A stretch of 64,000 nucleotides of DNA from Lachnospiraceae bacterium (GTDB taxonomy: Bacteria > Bacillota > Clostridia > Lachnospirales > Lachnospiraceae). Shown one piece after another: positions 8,314 to 18,035 of the stretch (positions within the stretch are counted from its first letter, which is position 1; each line of letters begins with the position of its first letter). The notes below the pieces were generated by a model, which searched no databases, was not told the DNA's origin, and saw only the letters and a list, made by a program, of their open reading frames with translations. The stretch covers positions 342,519 through 406,518 of the forward strand of contig CAJTFL010000003.1 of assembly GCA_910575565.1 (NCBI GenBank), given 5' to 3'. The translations under genes and the position numbers were made by a program.

Positions 8314-11300
8314 TTAATCTTCTTTCCGTTTTTTCATGATTCCAAAGATTCCCAACATGGAAACCAGCATCATTCCTGCCAAACCAGCCATCGGTATGCC
8401 GCGATCCCCAGTCTTCGGAAGAGCTGCCAAGGGCACATCTTCGTCCAAAATCATTTCTGCAGGAGCCTGATTTTGATCATCCGGGCTTGGCATAGCCGCT
8501 AAGGGCACATCCTCCGGATTAATGGTTACTGTCGGTTCCGGAGCATTCGGTTCCCCAGCTGCTGTTGTCTCTGGCGTTGCAGCTACAGAACCTGGCGTCC
8601 TGTCCCTGTCACGGCCTCCGCTGCTGCTTCCGCCGCCTCCACCGCCGCCTCCGCCATTACCGCCGCCAATGACACCTGGCGTGATTGCCGGACGCGTCTC
8701 CGGTTCGGTTGGAAGGATTGGCGCAGGATCCGTGGGGTTAACCGGATCAGTCGGAGTAGTTGGCTCCGCGGGATCTGTTGGGTTAACCGGATCTGTGGGA
8801 TCGCTTGGGTTAACCGGGTTGGTCGGATCGCCTGGATTCGCAGGATCCGTGGGGTTCGCCGGATTGGTCGGGTTAGCCGGATCTGCTGGCCTGCTTGGAT
8901 TAGTCGGCTCGGCTGGATCTGCGGGGTCTGTAGGCCGACCTGGCTGTGTTGGGTCAGTTGGCCCTGCCGGATCCGTCGGATTGCCTGGGTCTACTGGCCT
9001 GGTAGGATCCGTGGGATCGGTTGGCCGACTTGGCTGCGTTGGATCGGTGGGATCCGTAGGATCTGTCGGGCTGCTGGGCTCGGTCGGATCCGTGGGATCG
9101 GTCGGGCTGCTAGGCTCGGTGGGATCCGTGGGATCGGTAGGATCTGTCGGGCTGCTAGGCTCGGTAGGATCCGTGGGATCCGTAGGATCTGTCGGGCTGC
9201 TAGGCTCGGTAGGATCTGTCGGGCTGCTAGGCTCGGTCGGATCCGTGGGATCCGTAGGATCTGTCGGATCCGTGGGATCCGTAGGATCTGTCGGATCCGT
9301 GGGTTCTGTCGGGCTGCTAGGCTCGGTAGGATCCGTCGGGTCGGTAGGATCTGTCGGGTCGGTCGGATCCGTCGGATCGGTGGGATCCGTCGGGTCGGTC
9401 GGATCCGTCGGATCGGTGGGATCTGTCGGATCCGTCGGGTCGGTCGGATCCGGTTCTGATTTAATAAAATACAATTTTAATATTGTTTTGCCAGTCTCGT
9501 CCGCCAAACCAGTAAGCACATTGTTCTTATTATCTTCATCAAACTTATAACCTGCATATACTTTATCAGTTTCTTTAACACTAACCTTACTTCCTATCTC
9601 AGCTTTCCGGGTCTCTGTCTTCAGTTCCTTACCAGTCTCGTCGTACCATTTCACCTGATATTCTGTTTCTTCAGGTTCAGGCGGTTCGGCAATAAAGTAT
9701 AATTTCAAGACTGTACTTCCGTCTGATTTCACTGTGCTGCTCAGAACATTGCTCCCATTATCTTCATCAAACTTATAGCCTGCATACACCTTATCTGATT
9801 CTTTGACACTAACCTTGCTTCCTGCCTCAGCTTTCCTGGTCTCTGTCTTCAGCACCTTACCAGTCTCATCATACCATTCTACTTTGTAATTTACAGACTT
9901 CTTTTTCCATGTAGCAGTATAAATAATATTACCATCCTTATCTGCATCATCAGCAGACACTACTGGATTAGTTGCCGGAGCCCACCCCATAAACTCATAT
10001 TGTTGGCTACTTAATGAACCTAAAAACTTAGGCGTAGCGTCACCTGCCGCCAGCTTGCCATGCGACTCATCTCCAAAAATTGTTCCGCCCATACCGTCTT
10101 GATAAATCACAGTAAATGTTTTTCTAATGTCATACCGCAACGTAATAATATTACTTTCTGCTGTTTCTGTTAATATAAGCTGCTTTGGCTCACTTCCACT
10201 ATATTGGAAAGTCTGCGTTTTACCGCCGATTTTATAGTATTTCCAATCTGGATTGGATGCATCAAGAACACTGCCGCTAATTTCATCCCCAACGCTGCCT
10301 TCTATCTTCCCTCCGGTTATCGTTGCCGCCTTTTGACCATCTACATAATATTCCCGTATTACTTGATAAGTTGTAGGGGCTCCCCATACTGCCGTAAGGC
10401 TTCTGTTAACATTTGCTCCATCGCTTTCTTTCCAATGCAATGTTACTTGTGTGCCCGCCCCATAAATCTTGCCATCTTCACTATACAGCCATCCTTTAAA
10501 GGTATATCCGTCACGCTTAGGAGCTGATGCTGTTGTGAATGTATAAGTATCTTGAGCAACATTATATTTAACCTGGGGAGAATATGGCATATTGGTTACA
10601 TTGTTTCCGCCAGGCAAATACTCTAATAAATAATCAGCAGTAACATTAACATCAAACCATACATTTTCATAATATGTATTTTGATTTCCTCCTACTAACA
10701 CCCAATTTCCACAATAATCGCAATAGCCACTCTCTGACTTATAATAAAACCCATATTCATAATGCAAGTTAACCCTGGTTTTACCTGGTTTTGCTGCAAG
10801 ATATTTATATTCTAGACAAGGCATTCCTATATAGGGATACTCTTCTTTGTAATTTCCCATCTGGAAAACTGTATCCTTCAAAATTGTCTCGTCGCTAAAC
10901 GCTTCTGAAACTTTTTCATACGCATCAGGAATATATTCAGAAAGTACACCGCCACACCATTGATGAATATTAGTACTCCGAGGAAGCCTTTGATAAATCC
11001 CTTTCTCACCAACAGTTTTCGTAATAGAACCTCGGTATCCGCTTCCTTCTCCCTCTAAATATACATACGTTTCCGCATCCAACCCCAACGCCGCATCCAC
11101 AGCCTTCACCGCCGCTTCCATCTTCCCATACGCCGCCTGTACGTCTTCCCGCTCAAAGTCTTCCGTACCCAGCAGCGCTTCCAATGTATCGGCCACTTCG
11201 CCATAAAGCAGTGCGCTTGCTTCCTCTGCGTTCTCTTCCGTAATTTCCTCCGGCAGCTTCGCTACCGCATCTAAAAATGCCTGAACTGCTTCCGGCACTT

Positions 11301-12789
11301 CTTCTCCGGCTTCTTCCGCTTCCGGCACAAACCCGGTATCGGAAAGGTACATCACAAATGCCGCTGCCGTCGTGCCTTCATCTACCGCTACCACCCCGTA
11401 ATCCCGGGCAGCGCTTCTTTCCACTAAGCGCACCAGGTTTTCGGATTTAGAGAGTTCTTTTTCCTCATTCCCGTCTTCATCAGCCTTTGCCGGATCCTTA
11501 GCCTCTGCATCCTTTGCTTCGTCCTTCTGAGCATCCGCTTCATGGTCTTTGGCTTGCTCGCTGTCCTCAGCTTTTCCCGTGGCGGCATCAGCCTTTGTCT
11601 CCTTATCCGCCGGATCTTCCTTGCTTTCCGCCGCTGTTTCTGCCGGTTCTTTTCCAGATTCTTCCTCAGCGGGTTTCTCCGCTTCTTTATCGTCAGCCTT
11701 ACCTGGCTCCTTTTCTTCTGGTTCTTTCTGCTCTTCTTTCACAGGAGCATCCAGCTCATCCCCAGCTGGCTTCCCCTCAACCGGTTTTCCAGCCTCTTCG
11801 TCCGCCTTATCGGATTCCTCTTCTTCCGCCTTGCCGGATTCCTCTTCTTCCGCCCTGTCAGGCGCTTCTTCACCTGGATTCCCAGACTCTTCCTTTACCG
11901 TTTCGTCGGCATCTCCCGCTTCTGCCTCGCCAGGAGTTTCAGGAATTTCCCCAGGGGCTTCCTCTTTGCCAGTGGTCTCTTCCTCTGCACCGGCAGAAGT
12001 TTCCTCCCCCGCTTCACCGGAAGCTTCCTCATTGCCCTGCTCCGCGGTCGATTCCTCATCCGCACCGGCAGGAGCCCCATCCGAAGTCTCCGGATTTGCG
12101 CTTTCGGCTTCAGACGGCTGTCCTTCCTGATCTTTTGTTTCTTCCTCCCCCTGATTTTCCGCAGTGGGTTCATCCGATGCCCCATCGGAAACCTGGCCAG
12201 CTGCATCCGTCCCGTCCTCCGGCATCTCTTCCTTGCCAAAGGCCTCCTGATAGGACTTTACTGCCACAGCGCCGCTTTCCTTGCCGTCAATATTTACACT
12301 GGCTGTTACCGTTTCCTCCCCGCTGTTCAGATACATAAACAGCAGCTCTTCATCTCCGGTCAGCCGGTAATTTTCCAATTCGCTATCTTCTGGCGTGCGG
12401 ACAAATACCCGCAAATCCATCCCGTCTACATCGGGAACTGCCGTAAAGTTAACCCCTTCCGTAATCTCGAAAAGGTTCCCTTCCGCAAACAATTTCCTGT
12501 ATCTTCCTGCTTCTGCCTCATCTTCCTGTCCGAAGGAAAAATACCCCCCCATGCTGCTTTGCGTGCTTACCGCTTCTTTCGCCGCATTCCAGATATTTTC
12601 TGCATCCATCTGGAACTGGACATTGCCGCCGTAGCCTTCCCCTGCAAAGGCAATGGCTGCGGAATTTCCTACATTGCCAAAAATCATTGCCGCCGACAAG
12701 GCAAAAGCGGTCAGCCGCCTAACCTGATACCATTGGCGCAGGCTCCATTTTCTTTTGGAACCGCTGCTCTTTCCCTGCATTTGACCCAT
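8314..12789 (-). CDS. LPXTG-anchored repeat surface protein (1491 aa)
   Basis: A large cell-wall-anchored surface protein. The ATG at 12789 follows AGGAGGG; upstream Met codons lack a ribosome site. The order is: a signal peptide (basic KRKWSLRQWYQVRR, then hydrophobic to AIAFAGEG, residues about 10-50); a globular N-domain; a Glu/Ala/Lys-rich acidic stalk (about 180-440); a second globular region with CDYCGNW; an InlB/Flg_new-type repeat (GYTFKGWLYSEDG); two tandem MucBP-like repeats of about 72 residues (WYDETGK and VYAGYKFDEDN); about 270 residues of DPT/EPSSPT repeats; a Gly/Ser linker; then LPKTGDRG, a hydrophobic helix and KKRKED. The anchor is canonical for class A sortase; no sortase gene is in the window. 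It is probably an adhesin. The C-terminal repeat is low complexity at DNA level and likely variable in length. Confidence 0.9.
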   Translation of the reverse strand: MGQMQGKSSGSKRKWSLRQWYQVRRLTAFALSAAMIFGNVGNSAAIAFAGEGYGGNVQFQMDAENIWNAAKEAVSTQSSMGGYFSFGQEDEAEAGRYRKLFAEGNLFEITEGVNFTAVPDVDGMDLRVFVRTPEDSELENYRLTGDEELLFMYLNSGEETVTASVNIDGKESGAVAVKSYQEAFGKEEMPEDGTDAAGQVSDGASDEPTAENQGEEETKDQEGQPSEAESANPETSDGAPAGADEESTAEQGNEEASGEAGEETSAGAEEETTGKEEAPGEIPETPGEAEAGDADETVKEESGNPGEEAPDRAEEEESGKAEEEESDKADEEAGKPVEGKPAGDELDAPVKEEQKEPEEKEPGKADDKEAEKPAEEESGKEPAETAAESKEDPADKETKADAATGKAEDSEQAKDHEADAQKDEAKDAEAKDPAKADEDGNEEKELSKSENLVRLVERSAARDYGVVAVDEGTTAAAFVMYLSDTGFVPEAEEAGEEVPEAVQAFLDAVAKLPEEITEENAEEASALLYGEVADTLEALLGTEDFEREDVQAAYGKMEAAVKAVDAALGLDAETYVYLEGEGSGYRGSITKTVGEKGIYQRLPRSTNIHQWCGGVLSEYIPDAYEKVSEAFSDETILKDTVFQMGNYKEEYPYIGMPCLEYKYLAAKPGKTRVNLHYEYGFYYKSESGYCDYCGNWVLVGGNQNTYYENVWFDVNVTADYLLEYLPGGNNVTNMPYSPQVKYNVAQDTYTFTTASAPKRDGYTFKGWLYSEDGKIYGAGTQVTLHWKESDGANVNRSLTAVWGAPTTYQVIREYYVDGQKAATITGGKIEGSVGDEISGSVLDASNPDWKYYKIGGKTQTFQYSGSEPKQLILTETAESNIITLRYDIRKTFTVIYQDGMGGTIFGDESHGKLAAGDATPKFLGSLSSQQYEFMGWAPATNPVVSADDADKDGNIIYTATWKKKSVNYKVEWYDETGKVLKTETRKAEAGSKVSVKESDKVYAGYKFDEDNGSNVLSSTVKSDGSTVLKLYFIAEPPEPEETEYQVKWYDETGKELKTETRKAEIGSKVSVKETDKVYAGYKFDEDNKNNVLTGLADETGKTILKLYFIKSEPDPTDPTDPTDPTDPTDPTDPTDPTDPTDPTDPTDPTDPTDPTEPSSPTEPTDPTDPTDPTDPTDPTDPTDPTEPSSPTDPTEPSSPTDPTDPTDPTEPSSPTDPTDPTDPTEPSSPTDPTDPTEPSSPTDPTDPTDPTQPSRPTDPTDPTRPVDPGNPTDPAGPTDPTQPGRPTDPADPAEPTNPSRPADPANPTNPANPTDPANPGDPTNPVNPSDPTDPVNPTDPAEPTTPTDPVNPTDPAPILPTEPETRPAITPGVIGGGNGGGGGGGGGSSSGGRDRDRTPGSVAATPETTAAGEPNAPEPTVTINPEDVPLAAMPSPDDQNQAPAEMILDEDVPLAALPKTGDRGIPMAGLAGMMLVSMLGIFGIMKKRKED
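8696..9453 (-). repeat. DPT/EPSSPT coding tandem repeats of the surface protein
   Basis: A 9-bp Asp-Pro-Thr codon unit (plus strand GGATCCGTG/GGATCGGTC/GGATCTGTC variants) iterated dozens of times and punctuated by GAG-CCT-AGC-AGC-CCG-type EPSSPT blocks. From about 9020 to 9450 it is highly regular. From 8696 to 9020 it decays into NPTDPA-type variants. Synonymous codon changes are mixed, implying unequal recombination rather than recent slippage alone. Confidence 0.9.
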
Positions 12790-13490
12790 ACAAACTTCCC
12801 TCCTTTTCGTTGTAGAGCGCTCTGCACGCGCCGCCAGAAACATTTCCACATCCTTGTATGTCTCTGGCAGCGCAGTTTCGCCGTCTTGCTGATTACCAAA
12901 AACCGATCTGGTATTCCGTCCCTTTATTTTCAAGGCGAACCGTACTCTAACCGGTTGTCACAGTTCACTAAATGGCAGACATTGGAGAACCAGGATAACC
13001 AACCTTACGAACAAAATATAGACAATATTTTCTACATTTTGCACAAAAAATTTTATCTGTATTTATATTTTCGTCAAAAATTATTATCCCATAATGTCAA
13101 ATGGATTTTTTTTGAAATTTTGGCAAAAATTACCCAATGCAAATCTTCCAAAGGTATTTTTCCATATTCAGATCAAGCGATCGTTACCGTAAGAATGGTA
13201 AACTTGCATAATTTTCCAAAGCTTGAAATGCATCCTATTTTTTCCAGTAATTTCCAACTATTTTCCAAAGATGCAAAAAATGCGCAAGCAAGCGCCAGCA
13301 AAACCGGCTCTTTCTCACGCACCCTATCACAACCACAGCCACTCTGACCGCTGCCGTCTTTCCTATAGCCCGGCCTTAGTCGCCTCTATCCTTCCTTCAG
13401 CCCCCTGGCCGCCTCTGGCCTTCCGAAGCCCCCTGCCTTTCTCTGGCCTTCCTTCAGCCATCCTCGTCGCCGCTGTCCCTCCTGCAGCCA
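12790..13490. other. Long intergenic region upstream of the surface-protein gene
   Basis: About 700 bp with no convincing gene. 12980-13260 is strongly AT-rich and holds a promoter candidate reading toward the surface gene, leaving a leader of about 260 nt. 13370-13490 on the plus strand is C/T-rich, with degenerate GGCCTTCC and CAGCC repeats. The 5' extension of the surface-protein frame to 12933 has no ribosome site. Confidence 0.5.
13050..13077 (-). promoter_or_regulatory. Candidate promoter for the surface-protein gene
   Basis: On the minus strand TTGACG (13072-13077) and TAAAAT (13050-13055) are 16 nt apart within an AT-rich block. The distance to the start codon is about 260 nt, so the assignment is tentative. 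Confidence 0.4.
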
Positions 13491-13709
13491 TCACCACTCT
13501 TTCCTTATCTCATCCTCCTTCACCTGATACAGGCACATAAATTCCTTTAGATCCTTTTCACTGCGGATCAGCATTAATTCCTCAAATTTTTTGCTGGCTT
13601 CATCCTTAAAGCCTGCCACCTGTTCCCCTGTGCAGATGCTGGCGCGAATCACCGGAATCTTCCCGGTTTTATCATAGTTTATCTGCTGAATTTTTTTCTT
13701 TTTAAACAT
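13491..13709 (-). CDS. Small conserved Lachnospiraceae protein (72 aa), function unknown
   Basis: A 72-residue protein starting at ATG 13709 behind GGGGGAAAAGAGG. It begins with a basic MFKKKKIQQ stretch, then KIPVIRASICTGEQVAGFKD, and ends in an acidic, helical half with FEELMLIRSEKDLKEFM. I recognise this as a small protein common in Lachnospiraceae, sometimes labelled 'aspartate dehydrogenase' in databases, a label the sequence does not support: there is no nucleotide-binding loop and it is far too short. It is a single-gene unit. No function can be assigned. Confidence 0.65.
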   Translation of the reverse strand: MFKKKKIQQINYDKTGKIPVIRASICTGEQVAGFKDEASKKFEELMLIRSEKDLKEFMCLYQVKEDEIRKEW

Positions 13710-13920
13710 CCTCTTTTCCCCCTATATCATCTTTTGAACGGCGAAATCAATTTTCCATAATCAAAATTAACTGCGCATATTTTTCTCATTTTTTAACATT
13801 TTTCCTTTTTTATGCTATGCTAAACATTAAGATAGATAGCTACATTTGCCCATATGCGATGTAGGCAAGTAAAGCATACTATCAAATACAATCGGCATTA
13901 ATTAACTCATAAGCCATAAA

Positions 13921-14124
13921 TTAATCCCTCCTATAGGAAACCACATCCGATATATCACAATCTAATTGACGGCATATCCGATCAATTACTTCTAAAGAAA
14001 CATTTTCCCCTCTATACATTTTATCGACAGTAGACTTTGAAATCCCAGTGAGTTCCATTAATCTTTTTTTGTTCATCTCTTTATCAATTAATAATTTCCA
14101 AAGCGGTTTGTAAGAAAATGGCAT
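13921..14124 (-). CDS. Small XRE/Cro-type HTH regulator (67 aa)
   Basis: A one-domain DNA-binding protein of the Cro/CI (HTH_3/HTH_26) class. The helix-turn-helix is visible as RLMELTGISKSTVDKMYRGE at about residues 22-41, followed by the usual ICRQLDCDISDVV tail. I start at ATG 14124 because GGGGGAG lies 6 nt upstream; the ATG at 14130 touches that site. It is divergent from the vWA gene, and a perfect palindrome lies immediately upstream of its start. It is therefore probably autoregulated and may also control the divergent gene. Confidence 0.85.
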   Translation of the reverse strand: MPFSYKPLWKLLIDKEMNKKRLMELTGISKSTVDKMYRGENVSLEVIDRICRQLDCDISDVVSYRRD

Positions 14125-14154
14125 ACTCATCTCCCCCTTCTTTTTTTAAAGTAA

Positions 14155-14186
14155 CATATAAGTATTGAGAAGTCAATACTTATATG
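14155..14186. promoter_or_regulatory. Perfect 32-bp palindrome, probable XRE operator
   Basis: CATATAAGTATTGA and TCAATACTTATATG are exact inverted copies with a GAAG spacer. On the minus strand the palindrome contains TTGACT, which can serve as the -35 of the XRE gene with TACTTT 17 nt on. A repressor bound here would block its own promoter. Confidence 0.7.
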
Positions 14187-14239
14187 ACTTTTATGCACAC
14201 AATACCATTTTTATTAAAGAATTCTTTCATAAATTTTCT

Positions 14240-14268
14240 TTGACAAACCATTTTCCAGATGTTAGAAT
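14240..14268 (+). promoter_or_regulatory. Sigma-A promoter of the VIT-vWA gene
   Basis: TTGACA (14240-14245), a 17-nt spacer, then TAGAAT (14263-14268). A transcript would start near 14275, giving a leader of about 100 nt. The XRE operator is 54 bp upstream of the -35. Confidence 0.7.
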
Positions 14269-14378
14269 TTCCATAATAGATTTTGTATGATATTTCAACC
14301 ATCTACAGCCAAATATTTATGCAGCCACGCACTTAACCCATTATTCACAGAAACAAAAAAGAAAACGAGGTGTATGCG

Positions 14379-16445
14379 ATGAAACCAACGAAAAAACTCC
14401 TTAACGGCCTATGTATGCTTCTTGCCCCCCTGCTCCTTATGGCCTCTTCCCTTCCAGCCTACGGCGCGGCTTCCCGGGAAGCCGAAAGGGAGGACGATCC
14501 GGATAAAACCCTTGCCCCTTATTTCTTCGTCCAGGGGGATGATTCATCTACGGACAGCTTTCCTTTAAAGGGAACAAAGGTTTCCACCACCATTAACGGA
14601 ACCATCGCGGAAACCTACGTTACCCAGACCTACGCCAATGAAGGGGAGAACGCCATCAATGCCAGCTACGTCTTCCCTGCCTCCACGAAAGTTTCCGTCC
14701 ACGGCATGAAGATGGAGATCGGCAACCAGGTAATCACGGCCAAAATCAAGGAAAAGGAAGAAGCCAAAGAAGAGTTTGAAGAGGCGAAGGAAGAGGGAAA
14801 AAGCGCTTCCCTTTTAGAACAGCAGCGGCCTAACGTATTTACCATGGATGTGGCGAATATCATGCCTGGGGATACCATTAACATTGAATTGCATTACACC
14901 GAATTGGTAACTTCCACCGACGGCATTTACCAGTTCGCCTTCCCCACCGTAACCGGCCCCCGCTATCCCAGCGCCGGGATTGAAAATGAAGAATCCAGCC
15001 AGTGGGTTGCCACTCCTTACTTAGAGGAAGGCACTGCCCCCGTGGGAACCTATGAGATCCAGGTAAATGTGGCCGCAGGGCTTCCCATCTCGGATATCTC
15101 CTGCCGATCCCATGAAATCCATGTCCAGCCGGAAGCAGATGGGACTTCCGCAAAAATAACGTTAGCAAATCCGGAAGACTACGCAGGCGACCGGGATTTT
15201 ATCCTGGACTACAAGCTGACTGGCGAGGACACCAACTGCGGCCTTATGTTAAATGCAGGAGCAGACGGGGAAGAAAATTTCTTTATGCTGATGGTGCAGC
15301 CGCCCGATCGGTATCAGCCGGAAGATATCCCTCCCAGGGAATACCTATTTGTCATTGATGTGTCCGGATCCATGAACGGCTATCCCTTGGACACTGCCAA
15401 GAAGCTGATCCGGAACCTGGCTTCTCATTTAAACGAAAATGACTACTTTAACCTGGTGCTGTTTTCAGACGAAGCCTTCCCCATGGCAGACCGTTCCCTG
15501 CCCGCCACCTCCGCCAATGTTGAATCTGCCCTGGAATTTATTGACGAAGCAAAGGGCGGCGGCGGGACAGAACTGGCCCAAGCCCTTAAAACGGCTCTGA
15601 GATTCCCCAGGAATCAGGATATGGTGCGCAGCGTAATCACCATCACTGACGGCTACCTTTCCGGGGAACGGGAAATTTTCGACATGGTAACGAATAATCT
15701 CCATACTACGAATTTCTTTTCCTTTGGAATCGGAACGTCCGTAAACCGTTATTTAATTGAAGGCATCGCCAAATCCGGCGCGGGGGAGGCATTCATCGTT
15801 ACCAATGAAGAGGATGCCGCCCATACGGCTGACCAATTCTGCTCCTACATTGAAGCCCCTGTTTTGACCAACATCCAGGTAGGCTATGATGGTTTTGACG
15901 TTTATGATGTAGAGCCAGCCTTGCCCGCTACCCTTTTTGCCCAAAAACCCATCATCCTTTTTGGAAAATACCGGGGAGAGCCTGCAGGAACCATAACCAT
16001 AGACGGAAAGACCGGAACCAATGACTATCATGCCCAGATTCCCGTATCCGGCACGGTTCCTTCAGAAGCAAATAATGCCATCCGATACCTGTGGGCCAGA
16101 ACCAGGGTAGAGCAGCTTACCGATTACGGTTCCTATGAAGCAGTTAATGATGAATCGGTAAGGGATGAGGTTACAAAGCTGGGGCTTGACTACAGCATGA
16201 TGACCCAGTATACCTCCTTTATCGCCGTAACCGAGAATATCCGGAACCAGGACGGAAAAAGCACCGATGTAGACCAGCCCCTCCCCCTTCCCGCTAATGT
16301 ATCTAACCTGGCGGTGGGCGGCGCATATCTCACCGGTTCGGAGCCTGGAACCGCCTTTCTGCTCCTTGGCGCTATGGCGATTATGGCATTCGGTGCATTC
16401 AGGCGGCGGAAGGCGTTTAAATGGGTGCAAAGACGAAATGGATGA
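14379..16445 (+). CDS. Secreted/membrane-anchored VIT plus von Willebrand factor A protein
   Basis: A 688-residue exported protein. GAGG is 8 nt before ATG 14379, so I prefer it to the ATG at 14370. The order is: signal peptide (MKPTKKLLNGLCMLLAPLLL to YGAAS); VIT domain (about 40-180, with TYANEGENAINASYVFPAS); a linker; a vWA domain (about 322-500) with a complete MIDAS (DVSGSMNG, GGTELAQA and ITDGY, giving D-x-S-x-S, T and D); a beta-rich part; then a C-terminal helix LLLGAMAIMAFGAF followed by RRRKAF. This resembles inter-alpha-trypsin-inhibitor heavy-chain-like bacterial proteins, which bind ligands through a divalent metal. There is no LPXTG; the tail looks like a transmembrane stop-transfer anchor. 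It is monocistronic. Confidence 0.88.
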   Translation: MKPTKKLLNGLCMLLAPLLLMASSLPAYGAASREAEREDDPDKTLAPYFFVQGDDSSTDSFPLKGTKVSTTINGTIAETYVTQTYANEGENAINASYVFPASTKVSVHGMKMEIGNQVITAKIKEKEEAKEEFEEAKEEGKSASLLEQQRPNVFTMDVANIMPGDTINIELHYTELVTSTDGIYQFAFPTVTGPRYPSAGIENEESSQWVATPYLEEGTAPVGTYEIQVNVAAGLPISDISCRSHEIHVQPEADGTSAKITLANPEDYAGDRDFILDYKLTGEDTNCGLMLNAGADGEENFFMLMVQPPDRYQPEDIPPREYLFVIDVSGSMNGYPLDTAKKLIRNLASHLNENDYFNLVLFSDEAFPMADRSLPATSANVESALEFIDEAKGGGGTELAQALKTALRFPRNQDMVRSVITITDGYLSGEREIFDMVTNNLHTTNFFSFGIGTSVNRYLIEGIAKSGAGEAFIVTNEEDAAHTADQFCSYIEAPVLTNIQVGYDGFDVYDVEPALPATLFAQKPIILFGKYRGEPAGTITIDGKTGTNDYHAQIPVSGTVPSEANNAIRYLWARTRVEQLTDYGSYEAVNDESVRDEVTKLGLDYSMMTQYTSFIAVTENIRNQDGKSTDVDQPLPLPANVSNLAVGGAYLTGSEPGTAFLLLGAMAIMAFGAFRRRKAFKWVQRRNG

Positions 16446-16483
16446 ATCCAGGTTCTGTTATATAACCTCATAGGTTCTACTCA

Positions 16484-16529
16484 AAGGGTATCGCAAAATC
16501 ACCGCATTAGATGATCAAACGATACCCTT
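16484..16529. terminator. Hairpin between convergent vWA and purD genes
   Basis: AAGGGTATCG at 16484-16493 is the exact complement of CGATACCCTT at 16520-16529, with a 26-nt loop. It sits between convergent genes and may act on both strands. The loop is long and the T-run short, so strength is uncertain. Confidence 0.45.
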
Positions 16530-16563
16530 ATTGCAAATCTTATAAAAGGCGAACAAGCAATTC

Positions 16564-17844
16564 CTACCCTGCCTCATCAATCGCCTTCCCAATATCATGC
16601 CGCATATACTTATTCCCAAAGGAGACCCACTCTGTCGCCTGATAAGCGTTCTCCCTGGCTTCTTTCAGATCCTTCCCTAACGCCGTCACGCCCAGCACCC
16701 TGCCGCCGTTTGTCAGGAAGGTTTTCCCATCCTCTGCGAATTTCGTCCCGGCATGGAATACATAATACCCGTCTTTCCCGGAAAACCCATCAAGGCCGGA
16801 TATAGGGAATCCCTTTTTATAGCTGACGGGATAGCCGTCGGAGGCCAGCACAACGCATACTGCCGCATTGTCCGCAAACCGCAGCTCCACCTGATCAAGC
16901 GTCCCATCCACGCAGGCCTCAAAAACCTCCACGATGTCATTTTCCATCCTGGGAAGCACCACCTGGGTTTCCGGATCCCCGAATCGGGCATTATATTCCA
17001 GCACCCTAGGCCCTTTCTCGGTAAGCATCAGGCCGAAGAAAATAATCCCTTTAAATTCCCTGCCCTCCGCCGCCATGGCATCCACCGTGGCCTGGTAAAT
17101 ATGCTCCCTGCAGAAGCGGTCAATCTCCTCCGTATAGAAGGGGCTGGGGGAAAAGGTTCCCATGCCGCCGGTATTTAATCCGGTGTCTCCGTCCCCGGCC
17201 CGCTTGTGATCCTGTGCGGAGGTCATGATCTTAATGGTTTTCCCGTCCACAAAGGACAGCACGGAAACCTCACGGCCTGTCATAAACTCCTCAATCACGA
17301 TCTGATCCCCTGCGGAGCCAAACTTCTTATCCTCCATCAGCTCCTTTACCCCGGCTCTCGCTTCCTCAAGGGTTTTGCAGATCAGCACGCCCTTGCCCAA
17401 GGCCAGGCCGTCGGCCTTTAACACGATGGGCATATCCGCCGTCTCTAAGTAAGCCAGGGCATCTTCCGCACGGCAAAAAGTTTCATAAGCCGCCGTAGGG
17501 ATGTGGTATTTCTTCATCAAATCTTTAGAAAAGGCTTTGGAGCCTTCCAGGATTGCCGCGTTTTTCCTCGGCCCAAACACCTTGAGGCCCTCCCGCTCAA
17601 ACACATCCACGATTCCGCCTACCAGGGGATCGTCCATGCCGATTACGGTCAAATCGATCGCCTGCTCCTTAGCAAAAGCCGCCAGGCGCTCAAACTCCAT
17701 GGCGCCTATGGGCACGCACTCTGCAAATTCACTGATCCCTGCATTCCCCGGTGCACAATATATCTTATCCACCTTTGGGCTTTGAGCCACCTTCCAGGCG
17801 ATGGCGTGTTCACGCCCGCCGCTTCCAACAATGAAAACCTTCAT
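16564..17844 (-). CDS. purD: Phosphoribosylamine-glycine ligase
   Basis: PurD makes glycinamide ribonucleotide from phosphoribosylamine, glycine and ATP, step 2 of IMP synthesis. ATG 17844 follows GGAGG and gives 426 residues, the normal length. It opens with KVFIVGSGGREHAIAWK. It carries the ATP-grasp core (VLKADGLALGKGV), the EFMTGREVSVLSFVDG strand, and the family signature RFGDPETQVVLPR that positions metal ligands. It is the last gene of purE-purM-purN-purD; a 190-nt gap separates it from purN, so it could also have its own promoter. Confidence 0.96.
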   Translation of the reverse strand: MKVFIVGSGGREHAIAWKVAQSPKVDKIYCAPGNAGISEFAECVPIGAMEFERLAAFAKEQAIDLTVIGMDDPLVGGIVDVFEREGLKVFGPRKNAAILEGSKAFSKDLMKKYHIPTAAYETFCRAEDALAYLETADMPIVLKADGLALGKGVLICKTLEEARAGVKELMEDKKFGSAGDQIVIEEFMTGREVSVLSFVDGKTIKIMTSAQDHKRAGDGDTGLNTGGMGTFSPSPFYTEEIDRFCREHIYQATVDAMAAEGREFKGIIFFGLMLTEKGPRVLEYNARFGDPETQVVLPRMENDIVEVFEACVDGTLDQVELRFADNAAVCVVLASDGYPVSYKKGFPISGLDGFSGKDGYYVFHAGTKFAEDGKTFLTNGGRVLGVTALGKDLKEARENAYQATEWVSFGNKYMRHDIGKAIDEAG

Positions 17845-18035
17845 TTTCTTATCCTCCAATTTTATGGGGATGCTGCAAAGCCCAGCACACAGACAATATA
17901 TAGTATTGACTATCAAACATCTGCCCTATACATTGTGTAATGCTGCTGTTTTTACGACACCCCCATCGCGCCAGCCACAGCCGCAAAGCGGCATATTTCC
18001 TTATGCGGTTGTGCACATCATATTATACTAAGCGG

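Noticed and set aside
8522..9550. Plus-strand 342-codon open frame with Gly-Ser-Val repeats
   Set aside because: It is the antisense of the DPT repeats of the LPXTG gene; no ribosome site and only repeat-driven openness.
11542..13347. Plus-strand 601-codon open frame rich in Phe/Arg
   Set aside because: Antisense of the acidic stalk of the surface protein; composition is an artefact of Glu/Ala codons read backwards.
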